NCBI RefSeq assembly: GCF_008017835.1
Contig: NZ_VRLT01000005.1
Location: 124,001-188,000 of the forward strand
Source of the DNA: Mesonia sp. HuA40
GTDB taxonomy: Bacteria; Bacteroidota; Bacteroidia; Flavobacteriales; Flavobacteriaceae
Reading direction: 5' to 3'
DNA: 64,000 nt
Below, one piece after another: positions 46,487-55,046 of this stretch. Within the stretch, counting starts at the first letter, position 1. Each line of letters begins with the position of its first letter. The notes below the pieces were generated by a model. It had not been told where the DNA came from, did no database searches, and saw only the letters and a program-made list of their open reading frames with translations. Position numbers and translations under genes: made by a program.

Positions 46487-47218
46487 ATGAGTACAATTAT
46501 ATTTGGCATACATGCCGTACACGAGGCAATTAAAAGCAATCAAACCCTAGACAAAATTTTTGTAGATGCTGCTGTACAATCATCAGGAATTAAAGAAATC
46601 TTAAAGTTGGCCGAAAATGCCAGTGTACAAATTGCATACGTACCTCATCAAAAAATAGATAAATTAGCTAAAAATGGTAATCATCAAGGGATCGTAGCAA
46701 AAATTTCACCAATACAGTTTCATAGTCTTGAAGCTATATTAGAAGAAAATCAGAAAACAGAAAAATCTAAATTGTACTTAATTCTAGATGGCGTTTCAGA
46801 CGTACGCAACTTTGGAGCTATTATTCGTACGGCAGAAAGCGTTGGGGTTGACGCTATTATTTTCCCCAAACAAGGTAGTGCATCTATAAATGAACAAATG
46901 GTAAAGACCTCTACAGGTGCCATATTTAATATCCCACTATGCAAAGTAGACCACACCAAGGATGCTTTATTTTATTTAAAATCATACGGCATAAAAACCA
47001 TAGCAGCCACCGAAAAGGCCTCTAAAATGGTATATGATGTAAATTTTAGAGATTCCATAGCCATCATTATGGGAAGTGAAGGCAAGGGTGTTTCTAAGGC
47101 AGCTTTGAAAATGAGTGACGATAAGGTAAAACTGCCAATTTTTGGCGAAACAAGTTCGCTAAACGTATCGGTTGCTTGTGGTGCAATTTTATATGAAGTT
47201 GTTCGGCAAAGGCTCTAA
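46487..47218 (+). CDS. rlmB: 23S rRNA 2'-O-methyltransferase RlmB / TrmH-family
   Basis: A 243-residue SpoU-class (trefoil-knot) methyltransferase, likely forming Gm2251 in 23S rRNA. The substrate-binding N-terminal domain (1-75, FGIHAVHEAIKSNQTLDKIF, GNHQGIVAKI) is followed by SPOUT motifs: LDGVSDVRNFGAIIRTAESV, IIMGSEGKGVS and LPIFGETSSLNVSVACGAIL. It overlaps the convergent rhomboid stop by four bases. RlmB versus another TrmH-family member is judged from the overall match. Confidence 0.85.
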   Translation: MSTIIFGIHAVHEAIKSNQTLDKIFVDAAVQSSGIKEILKLAENASVQIAYVPHQKIDKLAKNGNHQGIVAKISPIQFHSLEAILEENQKTEKSKLYLILDGVSDVRNFGAIIRTAESVGVDAIIFPKQGSASINEQMVKTSTGAIFNIPLCKVDHTKDALFYLKSYGIKTIAATEKASKMVYDVNFRDSIAIIMGSEGKGVSKAALKMSDDKVKLPIFGETSSLNVSVACGAILYEVVRQRL

Positions 47219-47994
47219 TCATTTGTCGTAGTAGTAACCCAGAAGTTGTGGTTAACTGAATCGTCCTTATTATTATCTTTATCTAATTTTACATCTACCT
47301 CTTTATCACTTGATAGGGGCGTTTGACTTGGTACAAAGTTGCCATCGGCATCAAAATGTTGCATAAAGACATCTTCCGCTTCGTTATAATCTGGCTTTTG
47401 CCAATCATAAACCGGTAGTTTTTCAATTACGCGAGACTTAAAAAAAAGAGCTAGACCCAAACCAGCAATAAAACCAGCCAAATGCCCTTCCCAACTCACT
47501 CCGCGTTCACCTGGAAAAAGACCCCAGACCAAACTACCGTAAACAAATACCACCAAAAGAGCTAAGGCAATTAACCTATAATGCTTAGACCAAATACCTT
47601 TAAAAAATAAAAAACTAGCCAACATATAAATGATGCCACTTGCTCCTATATGCACGCTTCCAGACTTCCCAAAAAGCCAAGTTAAGACACCCGCTATTAA
47701 AAATCCGTAAAGAAGTACTTTACCCGCTATCGGCTTGTAGAAGTATAAAAGACTCATTAATAATACAAATAACGGAATGCTATTGTTGTATAAATGAGTT
47801 ATGCTCCCGTGTATAAAAGGGGCACAAAAAACACCTACTAATCCTTTTAAGGATTTTGGCCCTACTCCATATGAATTTAAATTGATATGAAACTTTATTT
47901 CAAACCAATATACTATCCACAGTAGTAGTACACTAAATAATGGAATTAATAAGGTACCCGCAGACCAAGTGTGAATTTGTTTTTGATTTTGCAT
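47215..47994 (-). CDS. rhomboid-family intramembrane serine protease
   Basis: A 259-residue polytopic inner-membrane protease. Six hydrophobic segments lie between about residues 12 and 185. The catalytic Ser119 is in HIGASGIIYM (GxSG) and His171 in WEGHLAGFIAG. A conserved His-rich loop FIHGSITHLYNNSIPL precedes them. The C-terminal 65 residues are a soluble acidic tail with Asp/Lys repeats. Substrates are unknown. It is divergent from rarA. Confidence 0.9.
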   Translation of the reverse strand: MQNQKQIHTWSAGTLLIPLFSVLLLWIVYWFEIKFHINLNSYGVGPKSLKGLVGVFCAPFIHGSITHLYNNSIPLFVLLMSLLYFYKPIAGKVLLYGFLIAGVLTWLFGKSGSVHIGASGIIYMLASFLFFKGIWSKHYRLIALALLVVFVYGSLVWGLFPGERGVSWEGHLAGFIAGLGLALFFKSRVIEKLPVYDWQKPDYNEAEDVFMQHFDADGNFVPSQTPLSSDKEVDVKLDKDNNKDDSVNHNFWVTTTTND

Positions 47995-48056
47995 ACAGAA
48001 AGGTAATCAAATTCTTAACCAAATACATATTTCAGTAATATTGTCAGTTACTTTTG

Positions 48057-48064
48057 TACTTTTG
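48057..48064 (+). promoter_or_regulatory. -7 promoter element for rarA
   Basis: TACTTTTG matches TAnnTTTG exactly and ends only four bases before the rarA ATG, so transcription would begin at or very near the start codon (leaderless or nearly so). Confidence 0.5.
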
Positions 48065-48068
48065 CATT

Positions 48069-49346
48069 ATGAACACACCATTAGCCGAACGCATACGTCC
48101 GCAGAATTTAGAGGATTATATCAGTCAGCAGCATTTAGTGGGGCCACAGGGTAGCCTAACACAACAAATTAAGAAGGGCATCTTGCCTTCTTTATTATTT
48201 TGGGGTCCGCCTGGAGTGGGTAAAACCACACTTGCACAGATTATTGCTCAAACAGCTGAGCGCCCCTTTTTTACTTTAAGTGCAATCAATAGTGGTGTGA
48301 AGGAGGTGCGAGAGGTTATTGAGAAAGCCAAAAGGCAAGACGGATTGTTCACGACAAAGAACCCCATTCTATTTATAGATGAAATACATCGCTTTAGCAA
48401 ATCACAACAAGATTCATTATTGGGTGCGGTAGAAAGAGGTATCATCACCTTAATAGGCGCAACCACAGAAAATCCAAGTTTTGAGGTAATACCCGCATTA
48501 CTCTCTCGCTGCCAAGTATATACGCTTAACCCATTTAGCCAAGACGATCTTAAAGAATTACTCAAACGGGCCCAAGAGAAAGACCAATTTTTAAGCAAAA
48601 AATCGATTGAAATAAAAGAGTTTGATGCTTTATTTAGAGCGTCAGGCGGAGATGCACGTAAATTACTTAATATCTTTGAGTTATTGGTAAGCAATTCTAC
48701 CGAAGATCCGGTGGTGATTACTAATGCTTTAGTAAGCCAACAAATACAAAGCAACCCGTCTAGGTATGATAAAACAGGTGAACAACATTATGATATAATA
48801 TCTGCCTTTATAAAATCTATACGTGGTAGCGATCCCAACGCAGCTGTTTATTGGCTAGCTCGAATGATTGAAGGTGGCGAAGATGTAAAGTTTATCGCCA
48901 GACGCTTAATAATTTCGGCAAGTGAAGACATCGGATTAGCGAACCCAACCGCTTTAATTCTAGCGAATAATACTTTTCAAGCCGTGAGCACGGTAGGTTT
49001 ACCTGAAGCAAGAATTATTTTAAGTCAATGTGTAATCTACTTAGCTACATCGGCAAAGAGCAATGCCAGTTATATGGCTATTAATAAAGCGCAACAACAA
49101 GTAAAACAGACTGGAGATCTACCAGTACCATTACACTTGCGAAACGCACCTACCAAACTTATGAAAGACTTAGGCTATGGTAAATCTTATAAGTATGCCC
49201 ACGATTATAAAAACAATTTTATTGAAGAAGAGTTTTTACCTGATGTGATTCAAGGAAGTAAATTTTACCATCCAGGAGAGAACACGCGTGAAACCTCTAA
49301 TTTAAAGTTTTTGAAACAGCGCTGGAAAAATAAGTATAATTATTGA
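48069..49346 (+). CDS. rarA: replication-associated recombination protein A (RarA/MgsA, AAA+ ATPase)
   Basis: A 425-residue AAA+ clamp-loader-like ATPase acting at stalled forks. The Walker A is FWGPPGVGKTTLAQIIA near residue 45, Walker B is ILFIDEIHRFSKSQQD near residue 98, and sensor 1 is LIGATTENPSFEV. The C-terminal MgsA domains have GGEDVKFIARRLIISASEDI and PVPLHLRNAPTKLMKDLGYG. I chose the ATG at MNTPLAERIRPQ; a TTG five codons upstream overlaps the promoter box. Confidence 0.95.
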   Translation: MNTPLAERIRPQNLEDYISQQHLVGPQGSLTQQIKKGILPSLLFWGPPGVGKTTLAQIIAQTAERPFFTLSAINSGVKEVREVIEKAKRQDGLFTTKNPILFIDEIHRFSKSQQDSLLGAVERGIITLIGATTENPSFEVIPALLSRCQVYTLNPFSQDDLKELLKRAQEKDQFLSKKSIEIKEFDALFRASGGDARKLLNIFELLVSNSTEDPVVITNALVSQQIQSNPSRYDKTGEQHYDIISAFIKSIRGSDPNAAVYWLARMIEGGEDVKFIARRLIISASEDIGLANPTALILANNTFQAVSTVGLPEARIILSQCVIYLATSAKSNASYMAINKAQQQVKQTGDLPVPLHLRNAPTKLMKDLGYGKSYKYAHDYKNNFIEEEFLPDVIQGSKFYHPGENTRETSNLKFLKQRWKNKYNY

Positions 49347-50101
49347 TTTATTGCGCTAAGTATTATTTTCTCTTGTTTACCCGTTTGCATGTTAAAATAT
49401 TCAACAATTAAATCTTGATTAGTATCGATTTTTAAACTTCCATTTATATCAGCCGAGTTAAAAAGGTACTGTTTTTCTGAATTTTCGGTAATAACTGCTT
49501 TTCTATTCCCTTCCGCGTCAAGCAATAAATAGCCTACCTCTATTTTTTGTAATTGATATCGTTTTCCCTCCCAATTGTATTGTGTGGCTAATTGTTTTTG
49601 AATTGATTGCTTTTGCTGCAGCTGAGTTTCATGCTGCTCGCCTTTCTTTAAAGGTTCATAGGCGTATCTATATCCGCCAAATTTGCCAAAAGCTTCGCGT
49701 AAGGCCTCTTGATGTGCTTTATCAAATTTTTTCTCTCTACTACTGCCCTTAGCTTTATAAACAATTTGATTTCGACAATCATAAAACACCAGTGTAACCT
49801 CTGTAGTAAATGCAAACATACCCCCTTGAGTTAAAACGCTAGCACGTAAATTTAGGCAAGGATCTTTTTGGGCTGCTATTGGCAAAGTTTCATTATCCAT
49901 AAACACTTTAAAACCATGCTGCTTTAACAAGTGTCTCGTAAGTGAGGATAGCAAATACTCATTTTCCTGTTTAGCCGAATCGAACTGAACGGGAACAATA
50001 ACATTTCTATAAGCATTTAATTTTTGAACCTCTCTTTCTTGTGCTTTCACTGAAATAAAATAAATCGAAAAAAATATCAGCGTTAAAAATTTTAATTTCA
50101 T
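49340..50101 (-). CDS. secreted protein of unknown function, 253 aa
   Basis: A signal peptide (1-20, ending ISVKAQ) precedes about 230 residues. Residues 30-155 (RNVIVPVQFDSAKQENEYLL, VFYDCRNQIVYKAKGSSREK) look like the putative lipoprotein/stress-type folds that bind outer-membrane material. The rest, with YQLQKIEVGYLLLDAEGNRK, has short beta strands. I do not recognise a named family. It is the last gene of a four-gene run after radC, the polysaccharide-deacetylase-like gene and the HAD phosphatase. Its stop overlaps the convergent rarA stop by seven bases. Confidence 0.7.
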   Translation of the reverse strand: MKLKFLTLIFFSIYFISVKAQEREVQKLNAYRNVIVPVQFDSAKQENEYLLSSLTRHLLKQHGFKVFMDNETLPIAAQKDPCLNLRASVLTQGGMFAFTTEVTLVFYDCRNQIVYKAKGSSREKKFDKAHQEALREAFGKFGGYRYAYEPLKKGEQHETQLQQKQSIQKQLATQYNWEGKRYQLQKIEVGYLLLDAEGNRKAVITENSEKQYLFNSADINGSLKIDTNQDLIVEYFNMQTGKQEKIILSAINQ

Positions 50102-50110
50102 AAGTTTTGA

Positions 50111-50788
50111 TTAAAAAAATTGTTGTAATTCATTAAAATGTACAATTTTATTCCCCGCATGAGAAATTTTATTTTCAGGATCGAATAAAATAGATTTTAA
50201 ACCAACAGATTCTGCTCCTAGTATATCGGCTTCTAAATTATCACCAATCATTATACTCTGTTGTTTTTGTGCATTCGCCTTACTCAAAGCGTGCTCAAAT
50301 ATGGCCGGATTAGGTTTCTTAACGCCTACGTCTTCTGAGGTGGTCAAAGTGGTAAAATAATGACTTAAATTAGATCGCTTTAATTTTATGCTTTGAACTT
50401 CTTTGAATCCATTGGTGATAATATGCAACCTCAACTCTCTATTTAATAGTTCTTGTAGCATTTGCTCTACACCATCAAAAAGATGATTGTTCAATGGCAG
50501 ATGCTCGATATACGCTTGAGACAATACGTGAATCAATTCAGGCTTGACAGTGTAACCCGAAGCTAGCATCGCCTCATTTAATCTATTAAAACGCAGTTCT
50601 TGCTTACTTATTTTTTCTTCTCTAAAGAGTTTCCAGTAATTAAAATTGATTGGGACATAATGCGTTAAGAAATGTTCTAAATCAACAGAAACCTTATTTT
50701 TTTTAAATATTTCTTGAAAAGCTAACGCGGAATTCTTCTCAAAATCCCACAATGTATGATCTAGGTCAAAAAAAACATCTTTAATCAT
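50111..50788 (-). CDS. YjjG-family HAD phosphatase (noncanonical pyrimidine nucleotidase)
   Basis: A 225-residue HAD-superfamily hydrolase. Motif I is VFFDLDHTLWDFEKNS with the nucleophile Asp near residue 8, motif II Thr is in HIITNGFKEVQ, motif III Lys in DVGVKKPNPAIFEHAL, and motif IV is MIGDNLEADILGAESVG. The WDFEKN after motif I is a YjjG trait. It probably removes phosphate from unusual pyrimidine nucleotides. The start overlaps the upstream gene by eight bases. Confidence 0.85.
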   Translation of the reverse strand: MIKDVFFDLDHTLWDFEKNSALAFQEIFKKNKVSVDLEHFLTHYVPINFNYWKLFREEKISKQELRFNRLNEAMLASGYTVKPELIHVLSQAYIEHLPLNNHLFDGVEQMLQELLNRELRLHIITNGFKEVQSIKLKRSNLSHYFTTLTTSEDVGVKKPNPAIFEHALSKANAQKQQSIMIGDNLEADILGAESVGLKSILFDPENKISHAGNKIVHFNELQQFF

Positions 50789-52070
50789 CGGCCTGTAATT
50801 TTTCTAGAAGGGATAAATACTTTACTTGTTCATCCCAAGGATCTAATAATGCATTTTCTATCAAACATAAAAATTTACCATTTACCTCACGCACTTTGCT
50901 ATTTAAATTGTCAATTCGCACTTTTATATCAAAAAAAGAAAACTCTTGAAAACATAGACTGCTTAATGCATATGGATGAATGGTCAATGGTGAAATCCTT
51001 TCGAAATTAATATCATAATATAAAAAAGGTGTACATGTTCCCGCTCTAAAGCCAGGATGTTTCGGGTATCCCATAGAAAAATCCTGACTAATTTCTAATT
51101 TATCCAAATTGTTGTAAAATTGCGGCAAATTGATTCCATATTGGAAACTTAAAACACGAGATAAAGGAGTATTTACAATATTTTCCCATCTTTTTTTTTC
51201 CTTTCGTAAAATCGCTAATTTATCAAGTGCATCAAAACCAGGCAACAAACCTAAAACACCATAATCACCCATAGACTTTATGAGCGCCTGATAGCTCAAT
51301 TTATGAAAACTTATATTTTTATTTTGCAATGAAAAATCAGATAACTGAAAAAAAAATGTCCAATGCATTTTTTGCAATCTAGCCCGTTCAATAAGCCTAT
51401 CATAAATGTCGTAAGGATCACTTTGTAAAAAAACTAAAGTCCTAATTCTTTCAAGGCTCGATTTAAACTGCAATTTAACAATATCTCTTACCAACGCGCC
51501 TAATGTTCTTACAATACCTTTCTTTTTATACTTAAATACTTCTTGCACCACCATTATTGAGCTTGCTTGATAGGTTCTTTGAAGTGGTAATTTTTTCTCG
51601 AAGCGGTTTTCAAGCAGATCTCTAAACTTTAAAGTCCATAAATCTATGACGGGCAATTCTAAAAAATCTTCTTTGAAGGCTAAACTTTCCTGAAAGGGAA
51701 ATCTTCCTAGCTCATCTTTCACATGGGGCAAATATTCTTCATATCGACTAAGCAGAAAAAAACTGGCTGCAAAAATATCAAAGGGCACATCACTATCTTG
51801 ACTACATTTAAAAAAACAGGGTAAGCCCTCCCAATCTCCTACATTTATTTCAATATCTTGAATGCCTTGCTGGTCAAGTAAATCGTGTTGCTGTACAAAA
51901 AACTCATTCCCCAATTTTTTTTTACCATAAGAAATTTTCAACCCGGGATGAGCGATAAACTCTTCAATCTTTGAAGTAAACTGAATTTCATAACCTAATA
52001 TTGAATTGAGCAAATGCTTAAATGTATATGAAATTCGGGGAGTAAGTGTTTTTACATAAATTAAAAACAT
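50781..52070 (-). CDS. polysaccharide deacetylase-like protein
   Basis: A 429-residue protein. Residues 1-140 match the N-terminal DUF7033-type domain seen in flavobacterial polysaccharide deacetylases (GDWEGLPCFFKCSQDSDVPF, ASFFLLSRYEEYLP). Residues 210-420 resemble a NodB/PDA-type barrel, with the GLLPGFDALDKLAILRKEKK stretch (where HPGFRAG-type and SFQYGINLPQFYNNL segments sit) and FRAGTCTPFLYYD. The canonical HHH-D metal ligands are not all obvious, so activity is uncertain. A role in peptidoglycan or capsule modification is a guess. It is 6 bases downstream of radC. Confidence 0.7.
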   Translation of the reverse strand: MFLIYVKTLTPRISYTFKHLLNSILGYEIQFTSKIEEFIAHPGLKISYGKKKLGNEFFVQQHDLLDQQGIQDIEINVGDWEGLPCFFKCSQDSDVPFDIFAASFFLLSRYEEYLPHVKDELGRFPFQESLAFKEDFLELPVIDLWTLKFRDLLENRFEKKLPLQRTYQASSIMVVQEVFKYKKKGIVRTLGALVRDIVKLQFKSSLERIRTLVFLQSDPYDIYDRLIERARLQKMHWTFFFQLSDFSLQNKNISFHKLSYQALIKSMGDYGVLGLLPGFDALDKLAILRKEKKRWENIVNTPLSRVLSFQYGINLPQFYNNLDKLEISQDFSMGYPKHPGFRAGTCTPFLYYDINFERISPLTIHPYALSSLCFQEFSFFDIKVRIDNLNSKVREVNGKFLCLIENALLDPWDEQVKYLSLLEKLQADD

Positions 52071-52076
52071 GGGCTA

Positions 52077-52772
52077 TTAAATAAGACCTTCATTAGCGAA
52101 GCTAAAGTAAGCATTTTCAGTTACAATGAGGTGATCTAGCACTTTTATATCTAAACTTTCGCCTGCTTTTTTAAGTTTTAGGGTCAAATTTTTATCAGCC
52201 ATGCTAGGCTTTAGATTCCCAGAAGGGTGATTATGCGCCAAAATTATACTTACTGCATTTTCTTCTAGGGCCTTCTTAAACACTAAGCGTACATCCACTA
52301 AGGTACCAGTTATTCCGCCTTTGCTCAATTGAAATGTACATAAAACTTTATTGCTGTTACTTAGAAACAATACCCAAAATTCTTCGTGCCCCAAATCACC
52401 TATTAAGGGCTGCATCAAATCAAAAACAGAATCGCTTGAGGTGATTTTAACCCTTTTTTTTGGTTCTTCTGCTCTTCTTCTTCTTCCTAATTCTAAAGCG
52501 GCTACGATACTAATTGCCTTGGCTTCTCCAATACCTTTAAATTTCATAAGCTCCTTAACGGATTTTTTACCGAGAAGGCCTAATTCATTCTGATTGGTTT
52601 GCAGAATTCTTTGCGATAAAGTCACGGCGCTTTCCTCTCGATTACCAGAACCAATCAGAATGGCCAACAGCTCGGCATCTGAAAGGCTTGTCTTGCCTTT
52701 TAACAAAAGTTTTTCTCTAGGCCTATCAGATTCTGCCCAATATTTAATTGAAAAGGAGGTAGATTCAGTCAT
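52077..52772 (-). CDS. radC: RadC-family (JAMM/MPN) protein
   Basis: A 231-residue protein. An N-terminal helix-hairpin-helix part (residues 25-100, LSDAELLAILIGSG, MKFKGIGEAKAISIVAALEL) precedes the MPN/JAMM domain, with HNHPSGNLKPSMAD giving His180, His182, Ser190 and Asp193. The family name comes from radiation sensitivity in E. coli that was later attributed to another gene; the real function is unclear. It heads the run toward the secreted unknown. Confidence 0.93.
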   Translation of the reverse strand: MTESTSFSIKYWAESDRPREKLLLKGKTSLSDAELLAILIGSGNREESAVTLSQRILQTNQNELGLLGKKSVKELMKFKGIGEAKAISIVAALELGRRRRAEEPKKRVKITSSDSVFDLMQPLIGDLGHEEFWVLFLSNSNKVLCTFQLSKGGITGTLVDVRLVFKKALEENAVSIILAHNHPSGNLKPSMADKNLTLKLKKAGESLDIKVLDHLIVTENAYFSFANEGLI

Positions 52773-52790
52773 ATGTAATTAGATAAGCAT

Positions 52791-52821
52791 CTAAATTACA
52801 GCATAAAACTAAGATATCCAA
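52791..52821 (-). promoter_or_regulatory. possible radC promoter
   Basis: The minus strand has TTG, 20 bases, then TAATTTAG, one base off the -7 consensus, with correct spacing. The -33 box lies within the 3' end of mpl. Confidence 0.35.
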
Positions 52822-54164
52822 GCCTTTACTTCTTCAAAATCAAGCCCTCCGTAATTCCCACTGCTCATGAAAAGAACCGCATTATTGACAAAAGAATAAT
52901 TTTTTAAAAATGCTTGAAAGGCTTGTGTATCCGTGTAAACTTTCAAGTTTTTATGTCTAAAAGCACTTTCAATAGCTCTAGCATCAATCTGAGCTAAACC
53001 TTTTAAGGCCACGGCTTCGGGCGAATAAAAAACCACGGCTTCATCGGCAGCATCAAGTGTGTGACTATATTGATTTAAAAATTCGGCATTTAAGCTGCTG
53101 TAAGTATGTAACTCTAAACAAGCCAATATCTTTTTGTTTTTATATTGTTCTTTTATAGCCTGAGTTGTTGCCTTAACCTTAGAGGGACTATGTGCAAAAT
53201 CTTTAAAGGCCACACATTTTGTATTTTCTGCAATGCGCTCCAATCGTTTTGAAGCACCTTTAAAACTGGCAATGGCTTCATAAAAGTCTGACTCATCAAC
53301 ACCCATATGTTGACAAACCCATTTAGCACCTGCCAGGTTATTAAGATTATGTTTACCAAATACAGCTACTGGCATAAAACCCTCAGGCGTATCTATTAGC
53401 GTTTCTCCTTCCTCTATCTTATACAGAGGTGTTTTATAAGGCTGTTTACGCGTAGGATTTTGAGCCGCTTCGGCTATTGCTTTTACTGCTTCATCTTCCT
53501 CATTATAAATTAAAATACTTCCGGGTACCATTGTTTCGGTAAAACGACTGAATTGCTCTTGATAATTTTCTTCTGTAGGAAAAACATTAACGTGATCCCA
53601 GGCTATTCCGCTTATCAAAGCAATATTAGCCTTATACCAATGAAATTTAGGTTTAAGATCTATGGGTGAAGATAAGTACTCATCACCCTCTAGCAAGATA
53701 AAATCATTTTCTTGAGTTAAATGCACCATAGTATCAAAACCTTCAAGTTGTGCCCCAACCATAAAATCTACTTCTTTTTCGTGATAGTGCAAAACATGTA
53801 AAATCATAGAGGTAATAGTTGTTTTACCATGACTACCTCCTATAACCACACGGGTTTTGTTTTTGCTGTGTTCGTACAAAAACTCTGGATAAGATACAAT
53901 TTTCAATCCAAGTGCCTTAGCCTTTTGTAACTCTGGATTGTCTTTTTTGGCGTGCATTCCTAAAACTACCACATCTATAGCTGTGGTAATTTTTTCGGGA
54001 AACCAGCCCATCTGTTCTGGTATTAAATTGGCTTTTTGCAACCTCGACCTACTGGGTTCAAAGATGGCGTCATCACTACCAGTTACTTTTTCTCCTTTTT
54101 GATGAAGCGCTAATGCTAAATTGTGCATAGCGCTTCCGCCTATAGCTATAAAATGAATATGCAT
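52809..54164 (-). CDS. mpl: UDP-N-acetylmuramate:tripeptide ligase (Mpl)
   Basis: A 451-residue Mur ligase of the murein-peptide recycling type, which attaches L-Ala-gamma-D-Glu-meso-DAP to UDP-MurNAc. The Rossmann N-terminus MHIHFIAIGGSAMHNLALAL replaces the MurC sequence. The ATP-binding loop GGSHGKTTITSMI is at about 109-121, and NNLAGAKWVCQHMG and FAHSPSKVKATTQAI are later signatures. I use the ATG at MHIHFIAIGG; a longer reading adds 24 non-conserved residues and would run into the TPR gene. Mpl versus MurC is judged from the motif order and the GMHAKKDNPEL segment. Confidence 0.9.
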   Translation of the reverse strand: MHIHFIAIGGSAMHNLALALHQKGEKVTGSDDAIFEPSRSRLQKANLIPEQMGWFPEKITTAIDVVVLGMHAKKDNPELQKAKALGLKIVSYPEFLYEHSKNKTRVVIGGSHGKTTITSMILHVLHYHEKEVDFMVGAQLEGFDTMVHLTQENDFILLEGDEYLSSPIDLKPKFHWYKANIALISGIAWDHVNVFPTEENYQEQFSRFTETMVPGSILIYNEEDEAVKAIAEAAQNPTRKQPYKTPLYKIEEGETLIDTPEGFMPVAVFGKHNLNNLAGAKWVCQHMGVDESDFYEAIASFKGASKRLERIAENTKCVAFKDFAHSPSKVKATTQAIKEQYKNKKILACLELHTYSSLNAEFLNQYSHTLDAADEAVVFYSPEAVALKGLAQIDARAIESAFRHKNLKVYTDTQAFQAFLKNYSFVNNAVLFMSSGNYGGLDFEEVKAWIS

Positions 54165-54181
54165 AAAAAATAATTCTAGCG

Positions 54182-54189
54182 TAAAGATA
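54182..54189 (-). promoter_or_regulatory. possible -7 promoter element for mpl
   Basis: The minus strand reads TATCTTTA, a near match to TAnnTTTG, 17 bases upstream of the chosen ATG. It supports the shorter mpl start, because the longer reading would begin upstream of this box. Confidence 0.4.
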
Positions 54190-54205
54190 TTAAATGCCAG
54201 CAGTT

Positions 54206-54940
54206 TTAAGAAGATTTTGCCATAAAAGCATTCCAATTTTCTTTGGGGTGGGCCCGATTTGCCCGTTGCAGAAGATCATTAATTTTCTCTGGCGCAAAAT
54301 TTGCTTTAATATATAGTTCTAACAACTTCTGATAACAGGTTACAGAATCACCTAATTGCAATGCCTTAACCAAATATTTTTCTGCTTGCTTGTAGTGTTC
54401 AATTTCTTGGTAGATTTTTCCGTAAGCTAGGTATCCGTCAATTTCACTTATTGCCTTTAATTCATTAGCATAGGCTAAAGCCACATCTGTACCACCTCCT
54501 AAAATTTTAGGAAGTTTTAAATAAAGTTCTAATAAAGCCCATCTTGCTCCTAGATGCGTTTTATCTAAGGCAGCCGCACGTTTTAAATAATGTTTAATAT
54601 CTGAAATATAAAAAGCAGCCTGAAACTTTGATAGCTCCAAAGCTTTTAACCCCAAAGCACCACCATATTTAAAATTATAATTAGCATTATCAGGTTTTTC
54701 TTTTAGCAGCAAATCATAGAAGTGAAGCGCTTTGTCCCATTTTTTTTCATGGGCTGCAATATCTCCTAAATATTCGCAAGCCTTAAAATAATTTTTTGAA
54801 ACGGGTTCAACTTGAATCAGTTGTTTTTTAGCCAACACCCATTGTTGATCTTTATAATAAGCTACTCCTTTTTCAAATGCAGATTGCCCTAACACTGAAA
54901 AACAGCACAGAAAACACAGGTATAATAGTATATTCTTCAC
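54206..54940 (-). CDS. TPR-repeat periplasmic protein
   Basis: A 244-residue protein with GTG start and signal peptide (1-19, ending FSVLGQ). Several tetratricopeptide-like helix pairs follow: AFEKGVAYYKDQQWVLAKKQ, ACEYLGDIAAHEKKWDKALH, KYGGALGLKALELSKFQAAF and YLAYGKIYQEIEHYKQAEKY. It likely forms a scaffold for protein-protein contact in the periplasm. The partner is unknown. It is divergent from the giant macroglobulin gene. Confidence 0.8.
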   Translation of the reverse strand: MKNILLYLCFLCCFSVLGQSAFEKGVAYYKDQQWVLAKKQLIQVEPVSKNYFKACEYLGDIAAHEKKWDKALHFYDLLLKEKPDNANYNFKYGGALGLKALELSKFQAAFYISDIKHYLKRAAALDKTHLGARWALLELYLKLPKILGGGTDVALAYANELKAISEIDGYLAYGKIYQEIEHYKQAEKYLVKALQLGDSVTCYQKLLELYIKANFAPEKINDLLQRANRAHPKENWNAFMAKSS

Positions 54941-55021
54941 GGCGTAAAAATAGCAAAATCGAGATCAAATTGAAGACTAACTCAATTAAATTAGATATTT
55001 AAAAAGTTTAATCTATTTATG

Positions 55022-55029
55022 TATCTTTA
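55022..55029 (+). promoter_or_regulatory. possible -7 promoter element for the macroglobulin gene
   Basis: TATCTTTA lies 17 bases upstream of the ATG. It is the same near-consensus octamer that precedes eno and mpl. No clear -33 box is seen. Confidence 0.35.
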
Positions 55030-55046
55030 AAAAAATTAGAGGTTTT

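Noticed and set aside
48248-48754. 168-codon minus-strand open frame
   Set aside because: It lies wholly inside rarA, is Ser/Leu rich without family features, and reflects the complementary strand of a well-conserved AAA+ gene.
54165-54236. 24-codon N-terminal extension of mpl
   Set aside because: The extension is not conserved, overlaps the end of the TPR gene, and lies upstream of a likely promoter box. The Mur-ligase N-terminus starts at MHIHFIAIGG.
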